DNA from: Plasmopara viticola
Taxonomy: Eukaryota; Oomycota; Peronosporomycetes; Peronosporales; Peronosporaceae
NCBI GenBank assembly: GCA_001695595.3
Contig: MBPM02000036.1
Span: forward strand, 434,001-498,000
Direction of reading: 5' to 3'
Length of the DNA stretch: 64,000 bases
The position numbers and the translations under genes are program-made. Below, piece after piece: positions 20,513 through 32,939 of the stretch (positions are counted from its first letter, which is position 1; the number at the start of each line of letters is the position of its first letter). The notes beneath the pieces are model-generated. The model saw only the letters and a program-made list of their open reading frames with translations. It was not told where the DNA came from and did no database searches.

Positions 20513-21033
20513 AAAAATACCAAACATTCTATTGAAGATAATCTCCGAGGTGTCGTCTCTCAGTACAGAATGATTATGATGACTTTTTGTAGTTGGCTGC
20601 GATTGTCTATAATCAACGCGTTCATTCTACGATTAAAATGTCACCTATCGAAAAGGAGACAATCATTTGTAATCATATGTAAACCGTCATCTTTGTATTC
20701 ACCTTTGAGCTAATCTGGGTACTGATAGCGATAAAAAAAGCTATATAGCTTTTTCTTACGCTGCGGTATGACTGTAGGGCAATCTATTATATTAAACAAT
20801 TGAGTCAAAAGGTCAACCCTGGCTGATAGATTAATGTGTGTATCATTGATTAGAGGAAATATAAGCCTTGCGATTGTTTTGAGTAAGCCTACTTAGGGCG
20901 CGCAAAGTGAAATAGATACAACCCTCGTGTCAATGTTTTCCCGCAGCGTCGACAAGAATAGATGAAGTACATAAGGAGCACCTGTCTGCGTTGACGAGAC
21001 AAATTGAACTCGTTTTCTAATACAAATATTACA

Positions 21034-21673
21034 TATACAAGCTCAACATAATGATACTTGTACTTGTCGAGAGGCAGCGACATAGTTTTGATTAGGATAC
21101 AAGTCAGCGACAAGGCATTCTTCACCTACGTAACTCGTCGCTGGAGCAGATTTTTTGACGACCACAGGCGCAATTTCTACAAGAAGTTGCTACTGGAATG
21201 GCAAATGTATCAAATTTAATGCGCGTAGTTGGTAAGGCGACATTGGTAGACAATTAGCAGTAAGATACTGGCGTGCACAGAATCTATGTAGGCTGCGTGC
21301 GAGGGAGAGTCTTAATTGTCTAGACTTTTACGGCACCAAATTATTACCATAGTTCAGCTTCATATATGCAATTTCCAATACAGATCAGTTTGCAGCAACC
21401 CATTACGAAATATACAGTTGAAATATTTCCCGCCTCCTTCCTCTCGAAATCAAATATGTAAAACTTGTACAGCTAAATACTACAAGATGATAGACAAGAT
21501 AATAATAGGTTGTCATCATTACTCGATACATACATTAAGTGAGCACAAGATGATGATAAATATTAAATAAAAGAGGATGTGTACCATTTATCTGTGGAAC
21601 AAGGCTATGTACGTGCAGCCTCGTCCTTCTCGCTATCTGGTCGCAAGCTGCCGGGTCCAAACATCTCGCCTCC
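21034..21673. other. E5 upstream region
   Basis: No gene. Aligns with 41,513-42,458 (E6), which carries an extra SINE, and inverted with the E1 upstream region. 21,480-21,493 (ctacaagatgatag) is the empty target site of that SINE. The distance from LTR end to ATG is 673 bp here. Confidence 0.6.
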
Positions 21674-21690
21674 CTCACTTCGTATTGCAA
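21674..21690 (+). promoter_or_regulatory. Putative initiator upstream of E5
   Basis: ctcacttcgtattgcaa lies 16-33 bp before the E5 ATG and is identical to the E1 motif. It resembles an oomycete initiator. Inferred from conservation only. Confidence 0.42.
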
Positions 21691-21706
21691 CGTCTCAAGA
21701 CCAACC

Positions 21707-23416
21707 ATGCGCGTACTCATCATCGTACGTATTGCTGCCCTTCTTCTTGTAAATGTTGGCGCCTGTTTTGGTTTCGCCTCGCATACACGACACAAGGAGA
21801 TGGCGGACACAAAATTCGCCTCGGAAGCTGCAGCTACGAACGGCACGATTCTAAAAACAGTAGAAACCATCGATGAGGCGCTTGGTAAAGACAAGTCCTC
21901 GTTTAATGGCAAGGACAATGAAGCGAGAGGATCAAAATTGGTGGATTTCTTCAGTCAATCGGCTGTTCATGTTGTCGATCAAAATCTCGAAAATGCCGAG
22001 GCGATTGAAGTGTTAGCGAGAGAGCTACTGAAGGAGCTAGGATTGTATCGTGAGGGGTATGTTTTCTGGATGAAGAGAGAGAAGTATTGGCGTTTAATGG
22101 AAGCAAAAGCGGACGGTTGGTTGCACGAACATACAAAACCACAAACTGTATTTTCGTACTTAGAGCCTGTTCATCAAGGCACGGACTTGGTCACGATAAA
22201 GAACGACCCCAAGCTTATATTCTGGTTCCACTATATCACAAAGTACAGACTTATGAACAGCATGGATTCAAATTACGCGCCATTTAACAACAAGGAGCTT
22301 TTGAATTTTCTGGCCGAACACATTCGGCTACAAAATGGTTTAAAATTGACGCTCTCGCCTCCCGATCAATCACTCGTTAAATCGTACCCACCAGTGGTGT
22401 CACTGTTTGACTCTTACCGAAACGAGCCGGGTATGGAGGACTTTGCTGCGGATATGCTGGCGTATATGGTCACGGATCCGAACACCAAGGATCTTGTGCT
22501 TGATAATTGGCTTCTGAAGAAGGTATCACCCGTATACATTTTTAAAGATTTGCGTCTCAACAATGCCAATGCTCTAATTGGTACTGACGATGTCACTCTA
22601 TTTACTGTGTGGCTAAATTACGTTAAAAAGTACTTGCACTCAGGCGCTTTGGACTTTGACATGGGCAGCTTTATTGAAGTGCAGCTGTCTATAATGTTAA
22701 TGCCACGTGCGAAGGTAATGTTCGAGTCTAATGCGCTTGAAAACGTGTTGGGAGATGTGCGATTCCAGACTGGGAACCTCGCAGCGTATGTGCGAGACAT
22801 CTGGCAGCGATTCCCTCAAGACACGGTTGAAGGCTGGGGACTATTGAGTCAGAAGACTACATCGGGTGATTCTTATACTTTTGTGAAGGCCGTATCGTCT
22901 ATTGCTTCATATGTGGAATCGAAACCATTTAATGGCGATCAGATGTTCGATCTGCTAAATCCAAAATATTCGTTGGATGAAGTGGTCAGGCTTTTTCAGG
23001 AGCTTGAGCGAAAAGTCGAGAGCATTGAATATTTGCGGCCAGGTCAGCACCCCATCGTGAAGAAATATGCACACAGTATGGTGCAGTACCTTTCTGATTC
23101 CTCATCCATGTTACGACTTTCACCGCTGGACATGCATCCCGAATCGAGATTGAATAATCTCATTAAAAACAATGCTGATGTTTTGGTTTTCAAGCATTGG
23201 TTTCCAGTTTTCGTGGCGTATTATCGGCGTGTGAAGAAGAAAAGTATCGAAGAAGCCATTATCGATGTCATACATTTATTGCAGATAAAATTGCCGTATA
23301 CGGGAGATTCGAGCGTTTCGTGGCTGACAATAGTCAACGAATTAAAAGTTGAAGACGTTCGTATTGACTCAGCTTTTAAACTGATGCAACACACAGCCAT
23401 GGACATCGATTACTAG
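21707..23416 (+). CDS. E5: secreted LWY-repeat effector, intact
   Basis: Intact 569-residue protein, ATG at 21,707, stop TAG at 23,414-23,416. Signal peptide residues 1-22 ending GACFG. No RXLR; a NEARG motif (residues 71-75) precedes SKLVDFF, matching EEARG-NELVDYL in E2. LWY-type units: W138, F149, W173, Y176/Y180 and W268, F279, W302, Y305. A long C-terminal helical region ends in SVSWLTIV and an acidic tail. E1 and E6 are broken paralogues; E2 is a further one. Expected to be secreted and to work in the host; target unknown. It is the only intact effector among the three duplicated modules. Confidence 0.88.
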   Translation: MRVLIIVRIAALLLVNVGACFGFASHTRHKEMADTKFASEAAATNGTILKTVETIDEALGKDKSSFNGKDNEARGSKLVDFFSQSAVHVVDQNLENAEAIEVLARELLKELGLYREGYVFWMKREKYWRLMEAKADGWLHEHTKPQTVFSYLEPVHQGTDLVTIKNDPKLIFWFHYITKYRLMNSMDSNYAPFNNKELLNFLAEHIRLQNGLKLTLSPPDQSLVKSYPPVVSLFDSYRNEPGMEDFAADMLAYMVTDPNTKDLVLDNWLLKKVSPVYIFKDLRLNNANALIGTDDVTLFTVWLNYVKKYLHSGALDFDMGSFIEVQLSIMLMPRAKVMFESNALENVLGDVRFQTGNLAAYVRDIWQRFPQDTVEGWGLLSQKTTSGDSYTFVKAVSSIASYVESKPFNGDQMFDLLNPKYSLDEVVRLFQELERKVESIEYLRPGQHPIVKKYAHSMVQYLSDSSSMLRLSPLDMHPESRLNNLIKNNADVLVFKHWFPVFVAYYRRVKKKSIEEAIIDVIHLLQIKLPYTGDSSVSWLTIVNELKVEDVRIDSAFKLMQHTAMDIDY

Positions 23417-23955
23417 GATCATCGAGGTGTACCGTCTTGCATGCATGTATCGGTTGCTTATCTCAAAACCATGTAATTAACGGCTATTAACAATTCGATC
23501 TCGATAATTTAAATCGCAGTTCCTTGTCAACTCTACTAGTTTGTATCTCCCTTCCTTTTGTGACCTCAAAGCATTCATTTTATTTAAAAGACGAGGTCGC
23601 CGACTCGACAAATTAAAAGCTGATAGGAGATATCGTAAGTACAAATTTCTGCCAAAAAATGCCAAGGGGGAAGCACATCTTGGTAGACCGTGCTCGGACG
23701 TTCTGCTCAAAGGATTGTACAAAACGCCATGGAGTAGGCTCTGACAGATTCTCATCCATTGTATACAAAGGTAAATTACAAATTGGTGACATTTACAAGT
23801 AACTCGGCTTATCTGCATTAAAGACTTGTACTATCGCGTTCCCAGTTTAACTTTTGCGCGTTACGTTTTGCTGTAGCGTGCCAAAAACAGCCTATTTAAA
23901 TTAAAAACACGTCTTTACTCAATGTGTTGATTGCTGATTACGTTTGTTACAGGGT
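23417..23955. other. 3' flank of E5
   Basis: No confirmed gene. The first 150 bp match the E6 flank (44,179-44,340); the conserved word accgtct and a T-rich run are shared, and a plus-strand 67-codon frame (23,541-23,744) has only a broken counterpart after E6. It probably holds the E5 3' untranslated region. Confidence 0.45.
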
Positions 23956-25150
23956 TACGATTATTAAGTGACTTATGTGATGAGTATAGTATAGAGAAAT
24001 TCTACAGCCCGGCGCCCACAAGAGCACGGCACTTAAGTTAGCTTGTATTATGTCGCATCCATGACATAATGAAATCCTCGTCGCACAGCGCAGTTCCACG
24101 GTAAAGACAGCGAACCCGTCAAGAGCAAAAGCTCCGTCTTCATTGTAGTAGGCAGTTCTTTCGGCTACATTGTCAAATTCGCATCCAATTCTGCCAAAAT
24201 TTGTCATTTATCGAGAATTTGACCAAGTGTCTGTTAACACGCTGCTCAAGACGTGCACTGCATGAATGCTCAAGGTGGGTGAGAAATGGTTTTACATTGT
24301 TTAAGCTCAGGACAGCAATCGCATAGGCATGATAAGCATACAATTTGGTTTCAGGAAGCGAAAAGAAAGTCACGCATTAGACAATAATCTTGTTTTTTTA
24401 GTGACGCTGATTGAGATGACTCAATTAAAGCGTTGAAAGTACATCCTCGACTACTACGAAACAGTCAGACTTGAAACCTTCAAGTTGTTGTTTGCTTGCA
24501 TATACAGTATTGGCGTCTTCCTGAAATGCGCTGAAAACTTTCGGTAAGAGCTTGAAGAAACGCTTTGATGGATTTCCAGGCGGCAAGTTCGACTTGATGC
24601 TTAATAAAAAAAATTGGTACTACAGCTGGATCATGCAAGATAGTGCTGACTTGGGCATGGTATCGACAAAGCTTGATTTGGCCCATTGTGATTACACGTC
24701 AGTTGTGTCGTGTGTGCGCCATTTGATGTCATTGTCATCTTTCTGTGCGGCGGAAAGATCGACTTCCTCGGCTGCTTTGTTATTAGTCGTGGGATCCGCG
24801 TAGATCCGAGAAAGTAAAGCCGTTCTGGCTCGATTTAAGGCATGAATCTTAAAGGAGCTGCAGAAGTAGTCAGGCATTGTTAGCTTTCATTGCATGTACA
24901 TAGCTAGCTTCGCGAGGCCGCTGTTCCTTAAAAACAATTTACGGGTATCGTGATATACTGGACAGGCCTGCACCAAACAGCTTTGGATATCATCAAAAAT
25001 GGTCTTTAGCGGGCATTTGTTTCGGATTTGTTTCGTACGACAAAGCCGCTGATACATTTAAGGCTATAACATCAATTGCGCATACATTTAAGGCTATAAC
25101 ATCAATTGCGCACTACTGTGATTCGATAAGAGTAATCACGAACAAGTTAT
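23956..25150 (-). pseudogene. Decayed gene convergent to E5
   Basis: Minus-strand remnant conserved with 46,000-46,860 (minus) and 2,600-3,430 (plus). Ordered blocks: CLVQACPVY (~24,970), FKIHALNRARTALL (~24,840), ADPTTNNKAAEEVD (~24,780), EDANTVYAS (~24,520), EDVLSTL (~24,440). Stops and frame changes are frequent. No family is recognised. It is always tail-to-tail with an effector of this family. Confidence 0.5.
25052..25111. repeat. Perfect 30 bp tandem duplication
   Basis: Two adjacent identical 30 bp units (25,052-25,081 and 25,082-25,111) containing aaggctataacatcaattgc. The modules at 46,800 and 2,670 have one unit. Perfect identity in old, drifting sequence points to a recent slippage event. 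Confidence 0.9.
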
Positions 25151-25199
25151 ATCGCTTCAGTGTAGACAGATCAAATTTTGAATTAAATATCTTGCTGTG

Positions 25200-28100
25200 A
25201 AGTATGCACATGTAAAGTTTGAAGTGAAAGTTCAGCTTCTGCGCTCTATTAAAATCAATCAAGGCCACATATGTTTTCAGACGGGGACAATGCAACACCT
25301 TTGTCGATTGTCATTGATCGCTTTATGGAATTTCCAGACTATTTTCGAGCCAGAAAAACGGGAGTATGCTTGCCGACGCGTTTTACTTTTGCCGGCTATA
25401 AGCTGATCGCACTAACAACATTATATGCGCTATCACTAACAAGTTACAGAAGGGATACCAAAGAGTCAAAGTGCGATTTATCCTCAAAGGCGAATACGCC
25501 AAAAGAGACTGGTTCACTTCTTGGCAGCAATTGCAATATCGTCGCTATGCGTGAAAAGAACATATTAGATATTGATCCGGCAGATCCAGCCGGCCGAGTG
25601 TTGTAATAATCGATGAAGATCTATTCGCGATATTTTTTGGTCGACACTTAGTGCCATTATTCTTATGAAAAAGCTGTTTAACCTCACGTATATTAGCGAT
25701 TGCGCTAGTATGTGAGGATCTACCAAATGGTTAATTTTGTATTGCACACGTCCGCTCCTCTACGTAGCACGTTGACACAGGCGGATTACTGTAAGTTATT
25801 ATAAGCTCCAAAATTGGCTTTGGTTTACCAGGTATACAAGTATGCAGGAGTTCGGGATTCCTCTAAGTATATCAGCTTATTAAGTGGTTTTAGCCAGTGG
25901 CATCGGAAAGCAAACCGCTTCGAAAAGGCATTTAAATATCATGATCTCTTGGACACTTAATGCCAATAGTGATCGCAATCTTCCGCTGTTTTTTTAGCGA
26001 TTGCTGCTTTGATTGCTAGGACCACAGAACAGCTGATCATTCTTGACCGGATGGTCATACAGAAACAATCACTTCTGCACTCGTAGACACACTATAAGGA
26101 TCCGCGGTCTATCCGAGAGTTGATTGTGGATAGAGGCCGCAATCTACCCCTGCAATTTGACATATGCTGCTTTAGTCATTAGTAACTCACAACAGCGGAT
26201 CAAATTCAAATGGATAGTCACTCGTAGACCGACAACCAATGAGGCGCCCCATTCGTATACCAATAGTTTTTCTATAGTAGTTAAGCTTGCACGATACACG
26301 TAGCTACAGGTTCTGCACCAAAATGAGCTGTGGTGCCGATAAGTGCACCAAATCTTCTGGGATGGGTGTGAGAGAGCCAGATAACTGTTTGTTTATAAGG
26401 ATATATCAGCTCGTTTTTAACTCAAACTGACTTTTATCTTTCGAAAAAAAGCTGTTAGGTGACTTCGAAAAGGTTGATTGATTTAGCAGGGTAAATGTAG
26501 CAATCTCATCCGTCTACGAAAAACTTAATTTACTGACAAACACGAATAGGGTAAATAGTACATGAAGTACAGTATTACATGATACAAAACGTCGACCACT
26601 AAAAATGATTTTTGCGAGCAAAATAAAATAACAGAATCTAGCAAACCTTTGATGTTTAAAGCGGGATAATAATTGTCTTCCCAGGATCATGTTGGCGAGC
26701 CATCTATTTCTTTGTTGGGTGGCTTGAAAAGAATAATGATCTTTGGGACCTTGAGGCTTATACAAGTCCCAAAGTGCTTCCGCTATTTCTACAAATTGGT
26801 GGTTGCCTGCTCTTCTTCACCAATCAAGCGAGTGCGGATGGCCGTACGGCGGCTGTGAAGAAACACAGCCACTTCAATACTGGCCAAATGGCTAAGAAAA
26901 ATAGTACACAAAGGCTGTGCACGCAAAGTTGGCAGAGGCTGGAGCTCACTACAAATGGGAGCGTTTTTTTGACAAAATTTGACCGCCCCACACTGTAAAG
27001 CGCGCCCATCGATTCAAATATTAAGCTCGCGGGTCACATGTCCAAAATAATCTTTCTGGCAAAGGGATAGATACGCAATCACTTCGATAAAAGTTGCGGG
27101 TCGACCATCAAAGTCAACTCATGAAGCGATCTCGAGTCCGTACATTTGGCCGCACAAGAGTTGTTGTTCTTTGCAGAGAAAGTCTTTCGCTCGGCTGCAC
27201 TTGTACGTGGAGCGCATAGTCAGCTATTTCGAGCACCTTGCTATTTTTCATGATCGGTAAGGTTATCTCGCTTGACAAAACACGTGGAGGCCGTCGGAAC
27301 GGCTCTGGAACGTTTATTTGATTGCGGATACTACACACATTTTCCAAACAAGTCGAACAAATTGTTGTCTCAAAGTAAGGCTTAACACTATGAGAATATA
27401 ATTTCGTTTTGGAAAGGATAATAGCGACAAAAAGGTTTGCTTTACCGAAATAATTTACAGAGCAGAAAAGCAGCGCGGATCGTTTGGAGGTTGGAGTGAA
27501 AATCGAAGACGTTTACCCGCTGTCCTGACTTTAGTCTTGATGGCTTTAGGTCTGCTAAGCAAAGCAAAATTCGCCTAAGAAATCCGTGTCAGTTTCAAAG
27601 GAGGTCAAAGATATAAATCTTCGTTCCGCTTAAGTGCGTCAAAGGGGCGCCGGAAATTTTTTTAATTTTCAGTGTCAGACAAATGCTCATCACCATTTGC
27701 GTGATCCGGGAAAGGATTAAGTCTTTACGGTGTGTGCGTGTCTGTTTGTGTAGTCAGTACACACGTTTGGGTACTAGCCTCTCAGCACATGACAGCTCAT
27801 GACAAAAGAAGAAGGAGCGATAGACTGCTAGTCGTACACAAAAATTTACAACATCATGAAATAGCAGTTTATGTAAATGAGTCCCTTTGGCGCATCAATA
27901 ATTTTTGTGGGCCGGCTAACAATTTTGGTCGACCATAATAGGTTGGCCGCTGCACAAAGAGAAACCAGCGTACGTAATCATCTTCGTTTCGACTGACTAA
28001 TGGAGTTCTTTTCAGCTGAAAGATTTGGCTAGAAATTTAAGAATTATGGCAGCATGGAGTCCTTTTATGTCTTCGATATCGACTTGATCCTGAAATGCCT

Positions 28101-31100
28101 TGGCTAAAACATTGTCAGGCCGGGCCGAACATCCATACTCATGCTATATGTGCCAGTCGCTTTATCCCTTAGAAGAAGGCTTTGACAAACCATGTGTCCA
28201 CACTTATTGGGAGTGTAGCATGTTTAGATGGAAACCCGAGTATTTATACGCTCGAGATAATCATGGGGGAAATCAGAAGTACTTGTATCTCGCCAATCCG
28301 TGACGACGTCCTTGAAAATGTTTTAGTGGGCAATTAAGTTTTGCCGATAAAACTGGCTACTGGATATGATGACGATAGCGCTCTTAATGTGGGTTGAATA
28401 GAATCGCCAGCTGCCGGTAGCATTGGTGCGTAAGGGCACAAAAGAATATGATGTATATTGCACTTTTAATCAATTTGAATAATTCCATGGCTGATAAAGA
28501 GGCTTTTTTCTTATGCATACTAATTACGATACCGATTCGGTATTCGCGCTTCGGAAGCCCTTAAACGTCTATGGCTTCGTTTAAACAGAAAGCCAGCTCC
28601 CTCATATGAAAGATCGACTTAACTTTATTACTTATTATGTTTTTTTTCTTACGTAGACTCAGATCACATCAAATAAGACAGTGGTATGTGTTTCACTACT
28701 CTTTTGACCTCTCTACATCCAGTCAGATCAGTCATAACGATGACTATGCAGTCAGCGAAGATGGCTGCGAGACGGCCGATTCATTAAAAGGTGACCAAAC
28801 CAGCAACAAGCAAGCTCTTTTGACCCCCAAAGACATACGACAGCCTTTGCAATTAAAACTTAACTCTGTGACTGAGTCAAAATTGCGCTTGTGCCTTGAA
28901 CGGCAAGTCTAAGTGGGTGTTTCGCGAATGAGCCGCTCGGGCGAAGAAGGCTTTCTTAAAAAAATCTAAGGGTGATTTAGCCTCAACCCCAACCGTAATT
29001 GAAAACAATTTCTTACATCCGTGCGATAAATATTTGATTCGTCAACCTGGTTGACCGGAGACAGGAAAAAGTTTCAGTTCACTTGCCCTTTTGGATCTGC
29101 ATCTGCTCTAACACGCGCTTCGTGCGGAAGCGCAGCAGACCTTGTCGGTCGGATAGTACCGGAAAAATTGCTTTTACCTAAAAGTTGTACATCTGCTCAT
29201 AGCTACCGCCACAATTCCTAAAAGGCTGAGAATTGGTGTACCCATAAGACTGTGACTTTGAGCAGCCGGTCGAGCGCGGAACTTGTTACGAGACTAAAGT
29301 ATTTTCGGACGCATTCCAGATGGGACTTGCGGCTGGTGTATCCAAGTGTAGTGCTTTTGTCAGACGAGTATATCTTTCAAAAGCCTCTAGGATCTGGGGC
29401 CGCCTCAAGAAAATATTGGCCTGAACAATAGGACCTAGTCTAAAAGCAATTTTGAGCTCAAAGATTTGATTGTGTAGACGCTGCTGCTCGTCTTTTTTAA
29501 TCCACAGTTTTTTGCTCATAAATTGTCGATGTAGTAATTTCACACATCGACCATAGCACCGACAGGTTGTTAGTAAATCATTATAACAACAAACACGATT
29601 GGCACTGACTTAAAAGGCGGATCATTTACATCTTCTTACCCTTAATCAGCTAGTATGTTCTATCGCACAAAAAGCTGCGGCAATCAAACGTCAAATTTTT
29701 TTATAGTGGTGCAGACGAGCGTAATAAAACCTACAATGAAGAATTATGGATAACGGAGTTAAGAAATCCAATAAAAAAGCTGGACAGACTCAGCGCGGAT
29801 TTAGTCGAGCGCTTCCTTGATTCGAGAAGGAGGAGTTCGGAGATTGCTTAACCCCCGGTCTTTATTTTGAACATTGATTTGGCACAGCTTTACTGAACAC
29901 TACTTTGGATGGAGTTGTTATGAACACCTAATAGCCCGCTAACGTGTGCGATAAGCTTATGTGCTTCTGTATTCGTTAAAATTAATTGCTACGGTAAAAA
30001 TATGGTAAATACCTTTATTTCGCTGTGAAATCTTACTTTGAGCTCATCGAAGAACAAATAATTATGATTCGGTGACCTAATGAAGCAAATGACTTCAAAG
30101 CTAATAACAAAAATGCTTTGTTCCAAGGATTTAAGTTGAGTATGGTAAAACAAATATCGTATAATCCCAAGAAGCTATTTTGTTCATCGCAAACGTCATC
30201 TATTCGTAAGATCTCAAAAATATTCAAGTGATATAAACTTACCAGTTTTCTTTTTACTAATCATAGTCGTGAAATCTTTACCTTTACAGCAAAAGTGTCC
30301 ATAATGCCAAATTAGATATTTGTGATTGAAATTATAGCCAATACTCGGTGTCTCGTACGCATCCTGACATTGACAATTTAGTACGAAGACTACACTAGCA
30401 CTGAACGAATGCTATAGCACCTTCAAATTTGGGATTTGTGTTTGTGGTGTGGATCAAGCTATTACGGATCGTGCGGCATGTTTTACCATAGTACTTCTTT
30501 GTAAACGCGATGCAAACAAGCGTTATACTGATCTATGCTAGTCGTACTAATATTTACAATTATTTTATGAAAGATGTACGTTATAGTTATGAAGGAGCTT
30601 TAAAGATTGCACAGTTTTTTCATGACAATTCAAGTCCGGTCGAAATTTGTAATAATGCAGGCAGCTATTCAAATTGAATTGCAAAATAAGAGATACTTAA
30701 ACGATTGTGAGATCGCTTAAGCACGAACATTTATATGGTGCAGTACGTGCCGACGTAAGACAGCGGTAAGAACATCTTCACTGAAAGTTTGGAGCTATAT
30801 CTGTTAAGGAAGCTGAGAGCAAGCTTAATGCTGAATAGTACATATATATAAATATTTTCAAATTAATTGTAAGGCGATAGAAATGAAACAGTAATAACTA
30901 GAAGGAATTTGGTTTTGGACATTATAAAACTTTGGCCATTTCAACTGAATATATAATGACCCGTCTTTACACATAATACTGCGGTCATCAGAAACACAAA
31001 CATTTTCTCTTTTAATATCATTCTTTTTCTACCAGGACGTATCATCACAAGTGCTACCTTTCTTTGTTTGCTTCGAGTTATTAATATCCTGCATACTACT

Positions 31101-31640
31101 CCAAAAAGATGCACTGTCGAATCACCGTACAATACCTCGAAAGTGAAGCCTGTGTGGCTCTATTCAGCAGCTTACGAGACTAACAGCAAATTAAGGACAT
31201 TGACCATCACAACAAGCAAGTTGAAAAAATAAAAGGCAACCTTTACAAAGGCCTATTCGATAATATATATGTTCTTGCTCTTTGGGAGCCGTATTCTCCA
31301 GCACCTGAAAACGTTTAGCTTGTACTTCATAATCACCAGAGAGCTTGTCGACTATCATGTTCAGGCTGCACAGTTCGCCTGAAAAATCTCATCTGCTTGT
31401 ATGTCTGCGAGATAGAACTTGATTTATATATCGATGCAGTGCCGACACGTATGTCTTTCATGTCACGAAAGCAAATAATTGAACAGTGTGGAAGGCAAAA
31501 TTGCCGCACTCAATACATATATGCTTTCCGAAGATGAATGGGAAAGGGCAACAGATCCGTAATTGCAATATTCGAAGAATGCAACGGCACAAGCATCTAT
31601 TAAAAAATAATGCCTTTTAACAATTTGTCCAGTTGCAATT
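25200..31640 (+). mobile_element. Decayed Ty1/copia-like element, copy A
   Basis: Long eroded retroelement repeated at 46,900-51,750, 52,470-57,590 and 57,830-62,930. Recognisable parts: a spacer-like peptide at 28,690-28,912 (SNKQALLTPKDI, LRLCLERQV), reverse-transcriptase end at ~30,080-30,240, and RNase H at ~30,360-30,815 ending VQYVPT then a decayed FTKAL-type motif. Stops are frequent, no LTR pair can be fixed, and no intact frame exceeds ~110 codons. Most short open frames here are chance. Confidence 0.55.
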
Positions 31641-31689
31641 CGAATAGTACCCCAGATTTGGAAAATGGGTACCCGATCTGAAGTAGCGC

Positions 31690-32930
31690 TTGATGAAATT
31701 TGCTGTAGTCATCACGGTGAATGGTGCGCCCAGTGATTTGCTATGGAGGTAAATTGTGATGGTACAAGAGTTTCTTGGCGCACCTGCGACGCTAAAATTA
31801 AAGTCACAAAGTTGCTCTAACCATTGAGAATTCCTACAAAGTCATCGTTCGGGCTAGATCGAAATAACTATTGCTTTTTTTCTATTTTGTTGTTGCCATA
31901 GCTGTTCATAAAGTAGCTAGGCTCGTAAGCTTCCCTGCTGCAAGAGCACACATGTCGGTGCTGCTGTAAAGTTGATTGGTCTTTATGACCTCAAAGGTTG
32001 CCTTTAATGGCCTTTATGGGCTCTCAAAGTCGAGGTTTTTCGTCAAAACGGTTGCGAAAATCGATTCGGTCGACGATTCTTGGGTGAAGTGTGCAAAAAG
32101 TGGAGTGACCTAGTCAACCTTTTCCACACGTGCTTTGCTGGCCATACACGCCTCGTGAACCCGCTGTCCGAGGTATTTAAAAACATTGAATTGCGGAAAA
32201 AGAGCGCAATAAATGTCTCTGACAGCACAAAAACTTTTAACGGCCGTCTCTATTGGCTTTGTCAAGAGAAGTAGAGCCAATCAGCGTCTTTTCGAACAAT
32301 TCTGATGTTGCAAATGGTTGTGCATTACTTTGCCTCGGTGAGGACAATTAAGCGTGAGTCACACCGTTTCAGTTCGAAAAATATAGGCTGTCTAACGACT
32401 TAACACTAGTTATGACAACAATAAAAACTTGCCATGAACTATGCAGTGGTAAAATGTCAAGTGTACTTGCATATCTTGAGCTTTGTAGTTAAGACCAGGA
32501 CGGCGATATATACATTTTGTCCGCTTTTAAAGATGAAAAGATGGCCGAAACAGATTGCAAAGTCTAAGTTTTCGCTGTTGATACATACCGAGCAAGCTTT
32601 GTGTGCGTGCCAACTCGCCTTTAAATGAGCCAGACTATGAATTGACCTATGATGACAGGATCGAAAGCTCTATTGACAAATAGACTATTTAAAGAAACGA
32701 AACGCAGTAATCCTTAGTACGATATCTCATCGCACGTAGATATATCAAAGTAGTGTGAATCTCGAGAATATTCGCAATTGCTTTGTTTCAGCGGACAGAC
32801 GGTCTAATTCTCGACCTGCCTTTCATAACCTGGACCTTTTCGGAATGAGTTCGTCCATTAAATCTCTTAGCCTTTTTCAGTTTAAATCACATGTGTTCGA
32901 CTTTCGGTCTGTCTCAAAGTGTGGACCATG
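31690..32930 (+). pseudogene. Gypsy reverse transcriptase/RNase H remnant, copy A
   Basis: Contains an eroded APAT block (~31,760-31,800, as in the VMPFGLTNAPATF reverse-transcriptase motif), a FLGEV-KEW-like thumb region with NPLSEVFKN (32,070-32,190), and an RNase H piece NYAVVKCQVY (~32,430). The same order recurs at 62,970-63,820. Different gypsy lineage from G1 is possible. Stops interrupt all frames. Confidence 0.55.
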
Positions 32931-32939
32931 TGTAAGCTA

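Larger units (their letters stand above)
19111..21033 (+). mobile_element. Gypsy G1 element 1, internally deleted
   Basis: LTR - integrase fragment - LTR in one orientation. 5' LTR 19,111-19,868 (begins tgtagtcat, ends atattaca, interrupted by a retroposon). Internal part only ~800 bp, covering the integrase zinc-finger end and core. 3' LTR 20,668-21,033 (begins tgtaatcat, ends aatattaca), preceded by a purine tract aaaaggaga that may be the polypurine tract. Gag, protease and reverse transcriptase are missing, so it is non-autonomous. LTR identity appears modest, so it is old. Confidence 0.8.

Noticed and set aside
29286..29543. 85-codon minus frame, possible coding
   Set aside because: Lies antisense within the copia-like remnant; homologous positions in other copies are not open.
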